Below, piece after piece: positions 23,408-34,660 of a DNA stretch of 64,000 nucleotides (the first letter of the stretch is position 1; each line of letters begins with the position of its first letter). The stretch is from Crocodylus rhombifer. Lineage: Eukaryota > Chordata > Crocodylia > Crocodylidae. The position numbers and the translations under genes were made by a program. The notes under the pieces are model-generated. The model did no database searches and was not told the DNA's origin. It saw nothing but the letters and a program-made list of their open reading frames with translations. The DNA is taken from assembly GCA_038503035.1 (NCBI GenBank), contig JAVSML010024609.1:206591-270590 (forward strand). The letters run 5' to 3'.

Positions 23408-25695
23408 CTACCTACAACTAGATATTGACTCTATACTTCCCTATTATCCTTAGGGCCTCCCATTCATTTGCTCACATACTGTAGTGCTGTTAGTCTTTTA
23501 AGCTCAGTTTTCGCATTATACTCCCCTGCTTCATATGCTCCCTTTTGCTTCTTAAAGCAATGGAGTCCAGTGCAAAGACTTTGGGGCTCAAAATAAAGAA
23601 TCCATGAGCTAATTTTCCACTGTCTTGTCTTGTACATAGTAATTTCTACTAATGCAAAACAAATCAGAATGTCAGTGTTTGACAAGAGTTCAATCACTGA
23701 TATGGTTGCATAGGTGCCTACTTGACACTCAATCCTGACTACGCTATTGAGTTGCAGTTTAACCTTAATCAGGTCAGTTCACCTCTCTCAGACCAGATAC
23801 AGATATTACACTTTCACTGGTATACATGATCAGAAACTGGCCCGTATCTATAACAGAACAGAAGTTTGGCACACAGAGACTGGTTCAAAAACGGCAGAAC
23901 CCGTTCTAAGATTTACTCCCTCCACCAAGGGGCCAACGTGTATTCTGTTCACTACCAATTTAAGCTATACCACTTGCAGAAAACTGTGCAACTTAGAGCC
24001 ATTCCACCTTGGGCATTTTGAATGTCTGTCCTAGCCTGAACCTGTTCTCATGTGTTCTTCAGAAGTTAAACCTGCAGAAGGACTTGGAGGAAACTCATCA
24101 TGGAAAACTTTGTAGTTTCCTCTGCTTGGGCATTTCCTGAGGACTTCATTGCAGAAGGCCCACACGGATGCTCTAAAAACAAGGCAATGAAATCAGTTGT
24201 AAAATGCCTTTTCTTAGGCATATTCCAAGCTAGACACAACATCTTCCTACTATGGTAAATGATTCAGTAATGCAGAAGAGATCCCTTTCCAAAGCTGTAG
24301 GAGAGGGACTTCCTGGCTGACTGCCTTGGCAAATAGCCTTACATATTATAACCAGCTTCTCAGTCAGTCTGCAGCTGTATATATACATCAAAATTATGCT
24401 GGTTCCTTTACAGCTGCTAAGTGGAAGTTATCAAAACTTCTTCAAATTCTTGGTGAAGCATTATAGGTAAGGATGTGTTTATTAATCACTGATGCATCCT
24501 GAGTTGGTGATTGGGACCAACTTGTTTCAGGCAGTTCATGTTGAAGGACAGGAGATGAAAAATGTCTTGTTTGCCTGCAGCAACACTTAAATTGTTTTCC
24601 AAATAGAAGGATCAAATTTCAATTAAGAACTCTGCAAGAAGAAAGCAAGGCAAGGTGGGATGACTCCATAAAATCAATATTTCAAACTGTGTGGGTTGAA
24701 TATGTGCATAATCATAATCATAGTCATAATCAGATATTCATAATGTCAGAAAGCACATAAGGCTATGCTGAATACTGCCTTACTCCATGAATAATGCTAC
24801 TGAAGTCAGTAATCACCACTACAGAATTAGATGCTGTTCCACAGCTATATAGAGCTATCTAATGCTGGTCCAGACAGTGACATATTTCCACTTGTGGCCT
24901 ACACTTCATTCACCAAATGCCAGCTTCATCTCCAACGAAACCTGTGCCCAGTTTTGGGAACATATGGCTGGAACTTACGTCTCCCTCAAAGCCTTGAGAA
25001 GGTTAAATCTACGAACTGTCCCTCAGAAAACGAGACTATACTCTGCTCAGGTGAAAATGTTCAAAAGTAACAAATGAAGTTTGAGGTCTTTGCATTTGAT
25101 GTCCAACTTATGACATCTTAAGGGGGCCTCATTTTCAGGAATCATGCAATTTTAAGGTATCTTAAATTGAGTATTCAAACAGTGAGGCACCCCAAATTAC
25201 TAGTGACTTTTACAAATCTGGGTCTATATGATTATATTCTGCCAAATACTATTACATGCACATGAGCTTGCTTTAAGTACCTATTTCTACATCCTGGGTC
25301 TATCTGTTGTAGTTAAAAGCAGAAGACATGATAGAATGCTCATATAAATTGAGACCCAATAGACCACTTTGGTCACATCAAGAGTCTTTAAAATGTATGT
25401 AACTGTACTGATCAGTTTTATGACCCTTTAAAACTGATGGAGTAGTGTAAAAGGGCCTTTACTGTCACTAGGAAACCAGCTGATAATCAAATTAATATAT
25501 GAAGACAATACTAACAATAGAATAGTGCTCAAGTGTGAAGACTGTGCATGTTAAATGTGAAGGTGAAAAGTCAGTTCCTCATACTCCAGCAACTGCAATG
25601 AGAGAAGCAGAGTTGACAACTATAAATAATGGTAGAATGTAGTGGAGTAAAATGCATAAGGCTATTGTTAGTGTCAGGAAGAGTAGTTTTGTATC
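23408..25695. other. No gene; weak MIR-like trace
   Basis: No coding region is supported. Positions 23720-23810 (TCAATCCTGACTACGC, then CAGGTCAGTTCACCTCTCTC) have a weak likeness to a MIR-type SINE, too weak to call. A small ATAATC-type simple repeat lies at 24711-24740. Confidence 0.4.
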
Positions 25696-25703
25696 TTATA
25701 GAC

Positions 25704-25891
25704 CGGAGGGTGGAAAAAATGTGGCCCGCGGGCCAGATGTGGCCCACCAGGCCATTCTATCCGGCCCACAGGACCCCTAAAAAATTTAGAAAATGAATAT
25801 GTATCTGCTCCTGGCTGCCTCCCATGCAGCCCTCAATGGATTGCCAAAACTCAGTAAGCGGCCCTCCACACAAAATAATTCCCCACCCCTG
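25704..25891. mobile_element. Short hAT MITE, 188 bp, exact 8-bp target duplication
   Basis: TTATAGAC at 25696-25703 is repeated exactly at 25892-25899. The element's right end, reverse-complemented, reads CAGGGGTGGGGAATTATTTT, and its left end reads CGGAGGGTGGAAAAAATGTG, the diverged partner. Inside are GGCCCGCGGGCC and GGCCCACC blocks typical of hAT non-autonomous elements with CAGGGGTGGG ends. There is no coding capacity; it would have been moved by a hAT transposase acting in trans. The terminal type matches the larger elements at 32284 and 45853. Confidence 0.88.
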
Positions 25892-25905
25892 TTATAGACT
25901 AACCA

Positions 25906-25909
<4 letters not shown>

Positions 25910-25946
<37 letters not shown>
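25910..25946 (+). repeat. (AC)n microsatellite, about 18 units
   Basis: Uninterrupted AC dinucleotide run of 37 bases just right of the hAT MITE. Confidence 0.97.
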
Positions 25947-25949
<3 letters not shown>

Positions 25950-25978
25950 TACCTGCAGCAGTACTTAAATACATACAC

Positions 25979-26018
25979 ACATATATATATATGTATATAT
26001 AAAAATATATATATATAG
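25979..26018 (+). repeat. (AT)n-rich simple repeat
   Basis: Imperfect AT dinucleotide run interrupted by one G and an AAAAA stretch. Confidence 0.9.
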
Positions 26019-26023
26019 CACAG

Positions 26024-26275
26024 TGATGTACTTGGTAGCCGTGTTGATCTGAGACAAAAAGACATACAAAAAACTAGAACTCTTTGTTCCAAAATGATAC
26101 CTTTTATTAAACCAACTGGAAATGGCAAGAAAATTGTCCTTTTTCTTGCCATTTTCCAGTTGATCTAACAAAAGATATCATTTTGGAACCAAGAGTTCTA
26201 GTTTTTTATATGTCTATAGATAGCACAAGTTTTTGAGAGCTGTAACTCACTTCATCAGATGTTATTGTCAACAGG
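26024..26275. repeat. Inverted-repeat unit, Penelope-like by recall
   Basis: Starts TTGGTAGCCGTGTTGATCTG and contains two inverted arms. AGAACTCTTTGTTCCAAAAT near 26079 pairs with ATTTTGGAACCAAGAGTTCT near 26181, and CCAACTGGAAATGGCAAGAA near 26112 pairs with TTCTTGCCATTTTCCAGTTG near 26142. It then runs on to TGTAACTCACTTCATCAGAT. The words GGTAGCCGTGTTGGTCTG and CACTTCATCAGATG are, from memory, ends of an abundant reptilian repeat, probably Penelope-like, here as two copies in opposed orientation. Class is uncertain; the palindromic structure is seen directly. Confidence 0.6.
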
Positions 26276-26279
26276 GGGG

Positions 26280-29250
26280 ACATAGCATTTCTAGACCTGT
26301 GGCAGATGTTAAAATAATGGTGTGATTGGAATATGCAAAATGTGATGCCCCCCCAAATACTGCACACCCCATCCCAAATATTGCATCCCAAATATTGCAC
26401 ACCCTAACATGCATGACAGGATGTGCATGTGTTTTTGAATGGGGCATAAAATACCTTAAATACAAATCACACCACTATGGAGCAGTCTCCAGCCCAGTTC
26501 TTCAGATTGGGCAAGGGACTCTGTCCTGAACTCTGGACCTACCCTGACTGAGCACTGGGATCTGGCACAGGCAGACCTGGGTCTCGCTTAGGCTCGGAGC
26601 TGCCCCGAGTCTGATCCAGGACATTAAATTGGGCATAGCTCCAGGACCCAGGTTCTTGTTGGAGAGCCTGTGTGGGCTGCCGTGTAAGGCACAAAAAGCT
26701 ACCAGGCACAGAAAATGCCAAGACCTTGGCAGAGGGAGCCCCTCTGCTCTACCCACTGGGGGACTTTGTAACTCACTCCCTTGGCAGCCCATTTTCAGCA
26801 CTGGGACCAGGGAGCTAACCCCTGTCCCAGTGCCAGTGCTGGCAATTAGCTGACTGTTACTACTGGGGTGAGGGCATGATGCATGTTCAATTTATGGTGC
26901 CATGCAAACAAGCCACAAAGATGTTCCACATCAAAATGTATTTTATGGAACATCTTTGTGACTGATTTGACACATTATGGTACCAAAATCAACTCTATTT
27001 CTCACTGTTACTATTTATAGTATAATTAACACCTGGCTTTGTGACAGCATTACTTGAAAGGAGATGTGAGGTTCTTCTGACAGTTTACCTCAAAAAGAGA
27101 GAAACTTTATGTAGCCTTTGTTTGCTGGGTTTCCTGATGAGCAACAAATTAGAAGGAAGGAACCTCATTGCTCTGATCATTTCAATTAAAACTTTTCAGT
27201 AACTACATAAAGATGAAAACCACATGTATCAGCAATTCTATCCCCTCTCCCTGCCACACAGCATATGGAACGAATGGAGCTTGGGTGTTCCTGCTCCAAA
27301 TGCATACACTTCTACTTACAGTTCTGGTGCTCACATTTTTGAGTGAAACACTGGTAACTCTACTGCCACATGCTATGGGCTGGATTCAATACACCCAAGA
27401 GTCCCTTCTAAAGTAAATAAAATTACAGCTTGAGCTCCCACCCAGAGCCATATTCTTATTTCTGTCTCTGGGCAACAACAAAAACATTTCCTTTCTCGAG
27501 TTTTTGGGCAGCACTCCCTACTTTCACTTTCCTTGGGAAAGTGAGGCTACAGAAGTATCTCTTTTATTTCTAGAATAAGCAGAAAGGAAACGCCAGAAAT
27601 CCACAGTATATAAAGAACTAATAAATTAAGCATCACAGCTTAACAGATAAATTAAGCTTCCCTCCTCCCCAAGAAAACAGGAGTACAGCTGAATAAACTG
27701 TTTAAAATTAATGGGTTTTTTTTCTCATCAGAAAAACTCAAAACAGACACTAATTCCAACTATAATTAACAAAACACAGTAGGCATAATATTGGGTAAAC
27801 AGCATTATAATTCATGTGAATGAATCCCTTCTTACCAATACAGGAAGCAGACAGACCCATTGGACTGGGTCCTCTAGCACATGGGTGTTTGTTTCCTCCA
27901 TGACCATAACTTAAATAACTAACCCCTCTCCACAAAGCAAATGGCATCAGTTAGTGGATATAGCCTTCCTCCAGAGAGGGAAAGAGTAAGAAATGCCATA
28001 CACATATGAAATAACCTGTTCCTTTGCTGGTATGAGACAGTTACCTCCTCAATATCCTATGAATATGTTTCAGTCTGCTTTTAAAGCCATGCCATTTCCC
28101 ACTACTTCTCCAGGGAGACTGTTTCCTACTGACTGCATTGTTTCTCTAATATATATCCAAAATTGTCTTTCTTTCAGGTTCATCCCAGTGCACCTAGTAC
28201 AATTCAAAGCCTGGGAGGAGAGAGGCTTGATCTCAGTGGGAACAATATGATTCTGCTCTATTGGTGGGGGAATCAAACTAGGAGACCAGCACCTTCTTCC
28301 CCCTTCCCTCCTCCCCAGTGCTATGGCACAGACTTCTCGGGGGCTTCCTCTGTGGAGAGATTTTTTGGGGACAAGGCAAAAGCAACCTGCAAGCCTGAGA
28401 ATTAAATGCAATCATTGTCATTCCCCCTTTTAGAGTCATGAAACCACAGCAGCACACTAGCTGATAGGCCTACTGTAGATCTCAGTCTGGTAGCCACAGC
28501 TGCCAAATCTACTGCAGCCTTCAATCTGGAGTTGGAAAACACATATCCCACACAATGAAATCCCAAGGTCCCATCGCATTTAGTCTGGATGTCTCTTTGA
28601 ACCACTATAAACAATTTTTTATCTGCTTTCATGATGATCACCTTATTGATTCCTAGGTTTCGAATTTGACCAAGCTTGCCTGTGTTTTGGAAGGTTTTAT
28701 TTATCTTTTGCAAGGAAAATGCATTGTCGATATCCAAGCTATTTTTTTTCTAGGGCAGTGTTTAACAAAACAACATGAGATGTATCTGATTAAAAACCCA
28801 GCCAACAATAAAGTGATTATCTTTCAGCACAGTGTGCGGTGCCATATGGTGACTGAGCAAGTAGGAAGAATTGATGCTTAATATGCAGCTCTGCTGATTT
28901 ACGGTTACTGACTTTCTGTGGAAAATGACTATTTCTTTCATAAAAACCTAATTAGTTTAAACCGTATGTGCTTGCAGAAGAAATGTATGTTGATAAAGTT
29001 GCCAGCAGTTTCCAAATATATTAATGATCTATAAACAGCTACTGTGGCAGGTGCAGTTTCTGCCAACTGCCTTGTTCTGTCCTGCTGACCCTTACGATCA
29101 AAACTACTGCTTGAAATAACCAGAGGCAGCTGTTTTTACTGTTGCTTATTATTTACTGTATTCTTAAGCTTCACACAATTACATCAAATCAGGATATAAA
29201 TCTATAAGCTGATTAACAGGAGTTATATTTTGAGAATTTTTTTTCTGTTG
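26280..29250. other. No gene; hairpin at 26914-26960 and short repeats
   Basis: A 15-bp perfect stem (CACAAAGATGTTCCA at 26914-26928, complement at 26946-26960) sits in a longer imperfect foldback. A CCCAAATATTGCA-type unit occurs three times at 26352-26404. Positions 28080-28200 (CTCCAGGGAGACTGTTTCC, then CTAATATATATCCAAAATTG) may be a very old CR1 3' trace, not certain. Open frames of up to 113 codons near 28070-28737 overlap on both strands and match nothing. Confidence 0.4.
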
Positions 29251-29287
29251 ACAGACTGAAGACTTCACCTCAGTCCTTGGGAAGGTC

Positions 29288-30082
29288 TTGGAGAGAATCA
29301 CCAAGGAGCACATCTGTGGGGGGTCTGCAGGGGAGATCATGCTCAGGGGCAACCAGCACGGGTTCATCAAAGGCAGGTCCTGCCTGACCAACCTGATTGC
29401 CTTTTATGACCAGGTAACTAAATCCTTGGATGATGGTGTCGCCGTGGATGTCGTCTTTCTAGACTTTAAGAAGGCCTTTGACACTGTCTCTCACCCCATT
29501 CTCATTAATAAATTAAGTGACTGTGGCATTGATGCCTACACAGTTGGATGGGTAAAAAATTGGCTGATGGGGCACACCCAGAGAGTGGTGGTGGACGGGT
29601 CGTACTCGACCTGGCAGGATGTGAGCAGTGGGGTACCCCAGAGCTCAGTCCTCAGGCCCGCATTATTTAACATCTTCATCAGTGACTTGGACAAGGGGGT
29701 TGAAAGCACGTTGTCCAAGTTTGCTGATGACACTGAGATGTGGGGTGAGGTGGGCACTCTTGAAGGGAGAGAGAGGCTGCAACTAGATTTAGACAGACTA
29801 CAAAAGTGGGCAGATGATAACAGGATGGGGTTCAATGTAGATAAATGCAGGGTGCTGCACCTTGGGAGAAGGAATCCACAACATACATACAGGCTGGGGA
29901 GTTCCCCTCTTGAAAGCACAGAGGTGGAAAGGGATCTTGGAGTCATTATTGACTCCAAGGTGAACATGAGCTGCCAATGCCAGACCGCAGCTGGCCGTAC
30001 CTTGTCATGCATCCAAAGATGCATCTCAAGCCGGTCCAGAGAGGTGATACTCCCCCTCTATGCAACTTTGGCCAGGCCGTAG
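29288..30082 (+). pseudogene. CR1 ORF2 reverse transcriptase core, 264 codons open
   Basis: Encodes most of the palm and fingers of a CR1 reverse transcriptase. RNQHGF-type block at residues 20-25, FLDFKKAFDTVSH at 57-69 carrying the first catalytic aspartate, TQRVVVDGS at 98-106, and the catalytic FADD at 145-148, followed by KCRVLHLG and NMSCQ. The loop that is normally [10 protein letters not shown] reads GVPQSSVLRP, with two conserved glycines changed, so activity is doubtful even apart from truncation. The frame stops at 30082 (TAG after LARP). The remainder resumes in another frame at 30165-30512. The start codon is only the first ATG of an interrupted ORF, not a true start. Confidence 0.93.
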
Positions 30083-30164
30083 TTGGAGTACTGAATCCAG
30101 TACTGGGTGTGGCATTTTAAAAGGGATGTGGCCAGCCTAGAGGGGGTTCAGAGGAGGGCAGCAT

Positions 30165-30512
30165 TTGGTGAGAGGACAGCAGGACAGGCCCTATAAGGAG
30201 AGACTGAGGGACCTGAACCTGTTCAGCCTTTGCAAGAGGAGGCTGAGGGATGACCTGGTGGCTACCTACAAACTCATCAGGGGAGATCATGAGCAAATAA
30301 GAAGAGCCCCTTTCTCTTCAGCACCACCTGAGGTGATGAGGAACAATGGTAACAAGCTGATGGAGAATAGGTTTAGGTTAGAGATCAGAAGGCAATATTT
30401 TACAGTTAGGGTGGCCAAAATCTGGAACCAACTTCCCAGGGAAGTGGTCCTCGCCCCTACCTTGGGCAAATTCAAAAAGAGGTTAGATGATCACCTGTCT
30501 GGGGTCTTGTGA
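30165..30512 (+). pseudogene. CR1 ORF2 C-terminal part
   Basis: Continuation of the CR1 ORF2 of the element at 29256 after a stop and a frame change. It has the C-terminal signature RDLNLFSLCKRRLRDDLVAT, then NNGNKLMENRFRLEIRRQYF and VAKIWNQLPREVV, ending in the natural stop after LSGVL. The function of this tail in CR1 proteins is not well defined; it follows the thumb. Confidence 0.9.
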
Positions 30513-30605
30513 ACCCAGCATTCATTCCTGCCTGTAGCAGGGGGTCAGGCTAGATGATCTGTTCAGGTCCCTCCTGACCCTAGATACTATAAAACTATGA
30601 AACTT

Positions 30606-31478
30606 TGTAAAAGTGACCATCTTCTAATCACTCATCATTTGTTTTCACTTGTCCATTACAGAGAATACTCAAGTGTAAACTACAAAACACAAGAAGGCAT
30701 AGAGAGGCAATCCAGTCATTTAGTTAAAATCAAGAACATTTTAAGTAGAAAATTGCTTTTAAAAATCACAGCAAGATCCTCCTCATCAAATTCAGACAAA
30801 ACTATCCAGCTCCGATTTCATTTAGGTATGGCCACTCCACACAGCTGTGGCACCACTCCCCACAGATGTGCTGCCCAGGTTGAAGTCCTCCAGTATCCTA
30901 GGATCTCTCACACATCTCCCTTGTAGAGCAGGGACAGAAGCCTGTCCTAGCTCACCAGCCCTCTAGTGGCAACTCACAGCTACAGCTCATGGTCCTGCTC
31001 CTGCTCACCAGGCCTTTAATAGCAAATCACAGCTGTGCAGGTGGGGGACTGTCAGAGAAGGTTTCTAGACTAAGGGCATGACTGGTTCAAACTCCAAGCT
31101 AGCACTAACACCAATCAATAACCACCAAGAATCTATTTCTAAATACGAAAAGACTACCAATGTGATGAGTGCAGCCAGTGTAGTTTTGTCAAAAACAAGG
31201 CATGCTTAAGCAACCCAGTTTCCTTCTGATAGGGTATCCTGCTCCTACTCTAGTATCAATCTGAAGAAATTCTACTGATTTAGTGGATATTGGCTTCAGA
31301 TCCACAGAAATCATTACAAGTCTTTTCATTCACTTCTCTTCTTAATTCTATCAATTAGGGATTGATTTATACTCTGAATCATGAGACATTTTTACTCCAA
31401 TATATATATTTGTTTAATTCTATCAAGTATAATTGTGGAGGCTTTCTCTCTCCCTGTGTGAGTGAGTGTGTGTGTGCG
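30606..31478. other. No gene; TG-rich run before a MITE
   Basis: Unassigned sequence. Positions 30830-31050 are C-rich, with CACAGCTGTG repeated in variant form, and could be a degraded LTR or MITE, but no ends were found. A GTGAGTGTGTGTGTGCGC run precedes the MITE at 31479. Confidence 0.4.
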
Positions 31479-31640
31479 CATGGCTGGATTAATGCATAAG
31501 CAAACTAGGTACATGCCTAGGGCCTTAAGTGAAGAAGGGGCCCAGTTGTGCTTATTTTATGTATTATAAATATTGAGTGAAAAAATAGGGGCCCAAAAGT
31601 TTGTTTGCCATGGGCCCACTAAAGGGTTAATCCGGGGGTG
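31479..31640. mobile_element. Small hAT-like MITE, about 160 bp
   Basis: Left end CATGGCTGGATTAATGCATA, right end reverse-complemented CACCCCCGGATTAACCC, with the internal blocks CATGCCTAGGGCC and GGGGCCCAAAAG. I recall a common reptilian MITE beginning CAGGGCCGGATTAA and carrying GCCTAGGGC, which fits. No target duplication is evident because the flanks are simple repeats. Confidence 0.6.
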
Positions 31641-31654
31641 GGTGGGGGGGGTGT

Positions 31655-31690
<36 letters not shown>
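31655..31690 (+). repeat. (GA)n microsatellite
   Basis: GA dinucleotide run of about 36 bases with one AAA interruption, directly after a G-rich stretch at the end of the MITE. Confidence 0.95.
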
Positions 31691-31694
31691 TCGT

Positions 31695-32282
31695 ATTTTT
31701 TAATCCAATTTCTTGGATTCGATACTGTGGAAATGAGTTCCATGGGTTCACGATGCACTATATAAAAACCACTGAGTCCTACAAGAGCCTTCCACAATTC
31801 AGAGTGATTCACCTGCATTCCATTTGCATTCCTACCCCAAGTCTATGCACTTCACGCTCTCATAGTTCCTCTTGTCTCACTTGCACCCCTTAACGAACTT
31901 TAGCCAGATGCATCTTCCCTCCTAATCTCTCTCCCACTTCCTCTCTTTTTTTTCCTCTCTCTTTTCTTGTTTCATGTTAATAAGTCCATTATCCTTGCCA
32001 TCTCAGTGGTTGACAAGTGGTACCATACATTCAGTCATCATCCTGCTTCCATTGCTCAACACATCCCTGAGATTTATACTAAATCCAGCTATTTTTTTTC
32101 CCCTAAAAACTCTGAAAATTTCATCTTCTTCCAAATATATTCACAAGACCCTTCATCACACTTTACTTTGATGGCTTGAACATTCTTCTCACACCTCCCT
32201 CCCCAGTTTTTGCTACAGATACCTAGCAGACTATCTCAAATGACCATCCCAAAGAGTTATATTGATACATGCTGGCTCAAGC
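31695..32282. other. No feature seen
   Basis: Pyrimidine-rich sequence around 31900-31970, otherwise unremarkable. No recognised repeat before the hAT element begins. Confidence 0.5.
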
Positions 32283-32555
32283 TTAGGGGTGGGTAATTAT
32301 GTTGGCTGGAGGGCTACTTAACAAGTTTTGGCGAGCTGTTGTGGGCCACATACATAAAATTAATGGTGAAGATATTCTTTTAATAAATCATAAACAAAAA
32401 ATATATGCTAAAAATGAAATATCTACTATAAGGTATTTTAATTTTATTTTGAAAATAATTTTTATCCTGATTTATGGGTTTTTTGAGTAGTGTATACAGA
32501 GGTGATTGCATAATAGCTCAAAATAAAGTCTTACTCTTGTATATTGAAAATTAGC

Positions 32556-34660
32556 TTAAAGAAAAACAAAGAAACTCAATAAGCGGGAAGAATGAAACCA
32601 CTGAGGTGTGTTAAGAGAATCAAAACCAGGTAATCTCTGCTGTTGCAATATGGAGCACTGCTCTGCAAGGCGGTCATTGCTCAAAGATCTATGTTTTGAA
32701 TTACTGAATTTCATAACAGAAAACATTTGCTCACATATGTATGTTAATCTAAAGCACACAAACATCTTCTGGGCATGAGCCTCAGGGCTTTGGAAATTCT
32801 GTTCATTGACAAAGATGTTGAACCTAGGAAGAGATACTGATTTAAATTGCTCCACAAGCAGCATACCACACTGCAGGACAATAAGCTCAAGTTGGAGGTC
32901 ACATGGAGCATTGCTAACATCAAGTGTGAAAGGTGAGGAGACCAAAGACAAGTCATTTTCTATCATTCAAAAATTCTCAAATTGGCAAGAAAATTCAGTG
33001 TGCAAGTCTACTAGTGACAATGTATTTTTTCAGGTTTTGATCACAAACAGTAACCTGCCACAATGTAGGAAAATGGATGAAATTCTTGGGCACCTACACA
33101 TGCCCAGTGCCTGTTCCAATGTGTACTAATTAACACGTGTCAGAGCAGACTCGATTAATTGAGTCCTGTGGAGCGTGTTAATTAACATGCTCCAGCAGCT
33201 TCAGTGTCTTGTGTATTCAGAGTCTCCACACTTCAGAATGGTAGCGGGGGTACTTTAATTAAAGCTCCTGGAACAAGCTTTAGTTAAAGCACTTCCATCA
33301 TGATTTTGAAGTGTGGGATACACAAGACACTCAAGTGCTTTAATTAATTAGAGAAGCTCTCAGAAGCTGCTCTAAAGCGCCCTCCTTCCCCACTCAACCC
33401 GGAGCACATATAAAGATGCCCTTTGTTTCCTATCCGATGGGAGAAAAGGAGTAACTTCATCATAAATGACTTGGCACTGAAATGCAGTTCATGAGCAAGA
33501 CGCTCTTCCTTTGCAGTCTTGAATTCAGATCATTCATGACGGCCATAATATCAACAGCAAATGGAAAATCAGAGTCAATCCACATCGTTCAGCTGTGGGA
33601 GATCTGAATCATTTTATTTAATGTTCAAAAACAAACCAATCATGACTCTCAGTTCCCACACACTTTTCAAAATATTACCCAAACTAAGCCATCTTACATT
33701 GGGATGATACAGATCTGTGTGCTCAGATTCAGACTCTTCAAACAGAGTTACAAATTGCCTGTAGTTTAATACTCTTGCTCAACATGTATTTGGCCACTTC
33801 CAAAACTGCGTCCATGACAGTGCTTAGTTTTAGGACACTTTTACAGAGGACCTCTTGATAAATATTGCAATGGAGAAAAATAATTTTCTGTCCTGGATTT
33901 GTTTCTTTGACTTGGCCTTGAATTCTTTTCAGCAAACCAACATGTTTGCCCGTCAGATTTGGTCTTCTATTGTTGGTCACGTCTCCAATTTTTTCCACTC
34001 CACTCCTAAGTGTGATATCCATTTACTATCTCCAGTAAAGCTTTTTCAGTTCTATAGTGACTGCACTGACGCCAACTTTGCATGATACCACAAATGAAAA
34101 TCAACAACTGGGCTGTGTCTTTGACTTCACAACACTCATCAAGTGCCAATGCAAAATATGAGAAATCGTTTACCTTACTTTTCAATTGCATGCCCAGGTT
34201 CTCAGAGATATCCTTGATATGTCTTGCAATAGTTCGCCTTGACAAGAAAATGTTCTTCAACTGCTTTTTCTTGTCTAGGCACAAAATCGCAGCAGAGTCA
34301 ACCATATGTTGCTTTATAAATTCTCCTTCAGAAAATGATTTGCTGTTCTTGGTAATTTTGTGCCCAATCAGTAGCTTGTTCTCATAATTCCATCCTGTGC
34401 CACCGATAGCTTTGTGGGAAAAAACCTTGCTCTTTCTGCATTCAACCAACCTTCTCCTCAGCTTTCTTTGCTTTTTGTTTGGCAAAAAGTTATTATATTT
34501 GGATTAATTCTTGCTCTCAACATGGTGATTCAAATTGTATTTTTTGAACACTACCACACTTTCTTTGCAAGTTAAGCACACAACTTTTCTACCCACATCA
34601 GTAAAAAATATATATATATTTAGAAGTCCATTCTTTGTTGAATATTCGGCATTCAGTGTC
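32556..34660 (-). pseudogene. hAT transposase (GTF2IRD2/Charlie-like), broken
   Basis: On the minus strand, a degenerate Cys/His BED-like region comes first (about 34640-34500). An open piece 34485-34006 follows, with KSFSEGEFIKQ, LSRRTIARHIKDISENLG and FALALDE at residues 111-117, the last holding a conserved acidic residue of the hAT catalytic domain, then DTAQLLIFI. After a frame change, 34022-33738 holds LTGKHVGLLKRIQ and IYQEVLCKSVLKL. Damaged sequence near 33545-33430 reads like the LNLRLQ / ELH segment. The MITE follows, then 32966-32556 with DLQLELIVLQC and the C-terminal hAT dimerisation signature YICEQMFSVMKFSNSKHRS at residues 76-94. Stops, a frameshift and the insertion make it non-functional. 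Order and motifs agree with the family by recall. Confidence 0.88.
33084..33420. mobile_element. MITE inserted inside the hAT transposase
   Basis: Left end GGGCACCTACACATGCCC, right end reverse-complemented GGGCATCTTTATATGTGC. The interior has TTAATTAA-containing inverted blocks (GTGTTAATTAACATGC; AAGCACTTCCATCATG against its partner) and GTGTATTC / GGATACACAAGACAC pairs. It separates transposase sequence reading FSHRIGNKG (minus, ending at about 33421) from sequence reading KNFIHFPT (minus, beginning at about 33083), which are adjacent in related hAT proteins. It is therefore a secondary insertion. No clear target duplication. Confidence 0.7.

Larger units (their letters stand above)
29256..30605 (+). 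mobile_element. CR1 LINE, 1.35 kb 5'-truncated copy
   Basis: Plus-strand CR1 that begins inside the reverse transcriptase (reads LGKVLERITKEHICGGSAGE in one frame) and runs to the 3' tail ATACTATAAAACTATGAAAC at about 30585-30604. The 3' UTR block GGGTCAGGCTAGATGATCTG is present. It is closely related to the copies at 1, 7 and 38 kb at protein level. The reverse transcriptase is open over 264 codons, longer than in any other copy here, so this insertion is fairly young, but it lacks the endonuclease and ORF1 and cannot move by itself. No target duplication could be defined. Confidence 0.94.

Noticed and set aside
25786..26018. Frames with VCVCVC or HTHTHT runs
   Set aside because: Translations of the (AC)n microsatellite.
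29536..30024. Minus-strand frame of 162 codons
   Set aside because: It is antisense to the CR1 reverse transcriptase, a shadow of the conserved coding strand.
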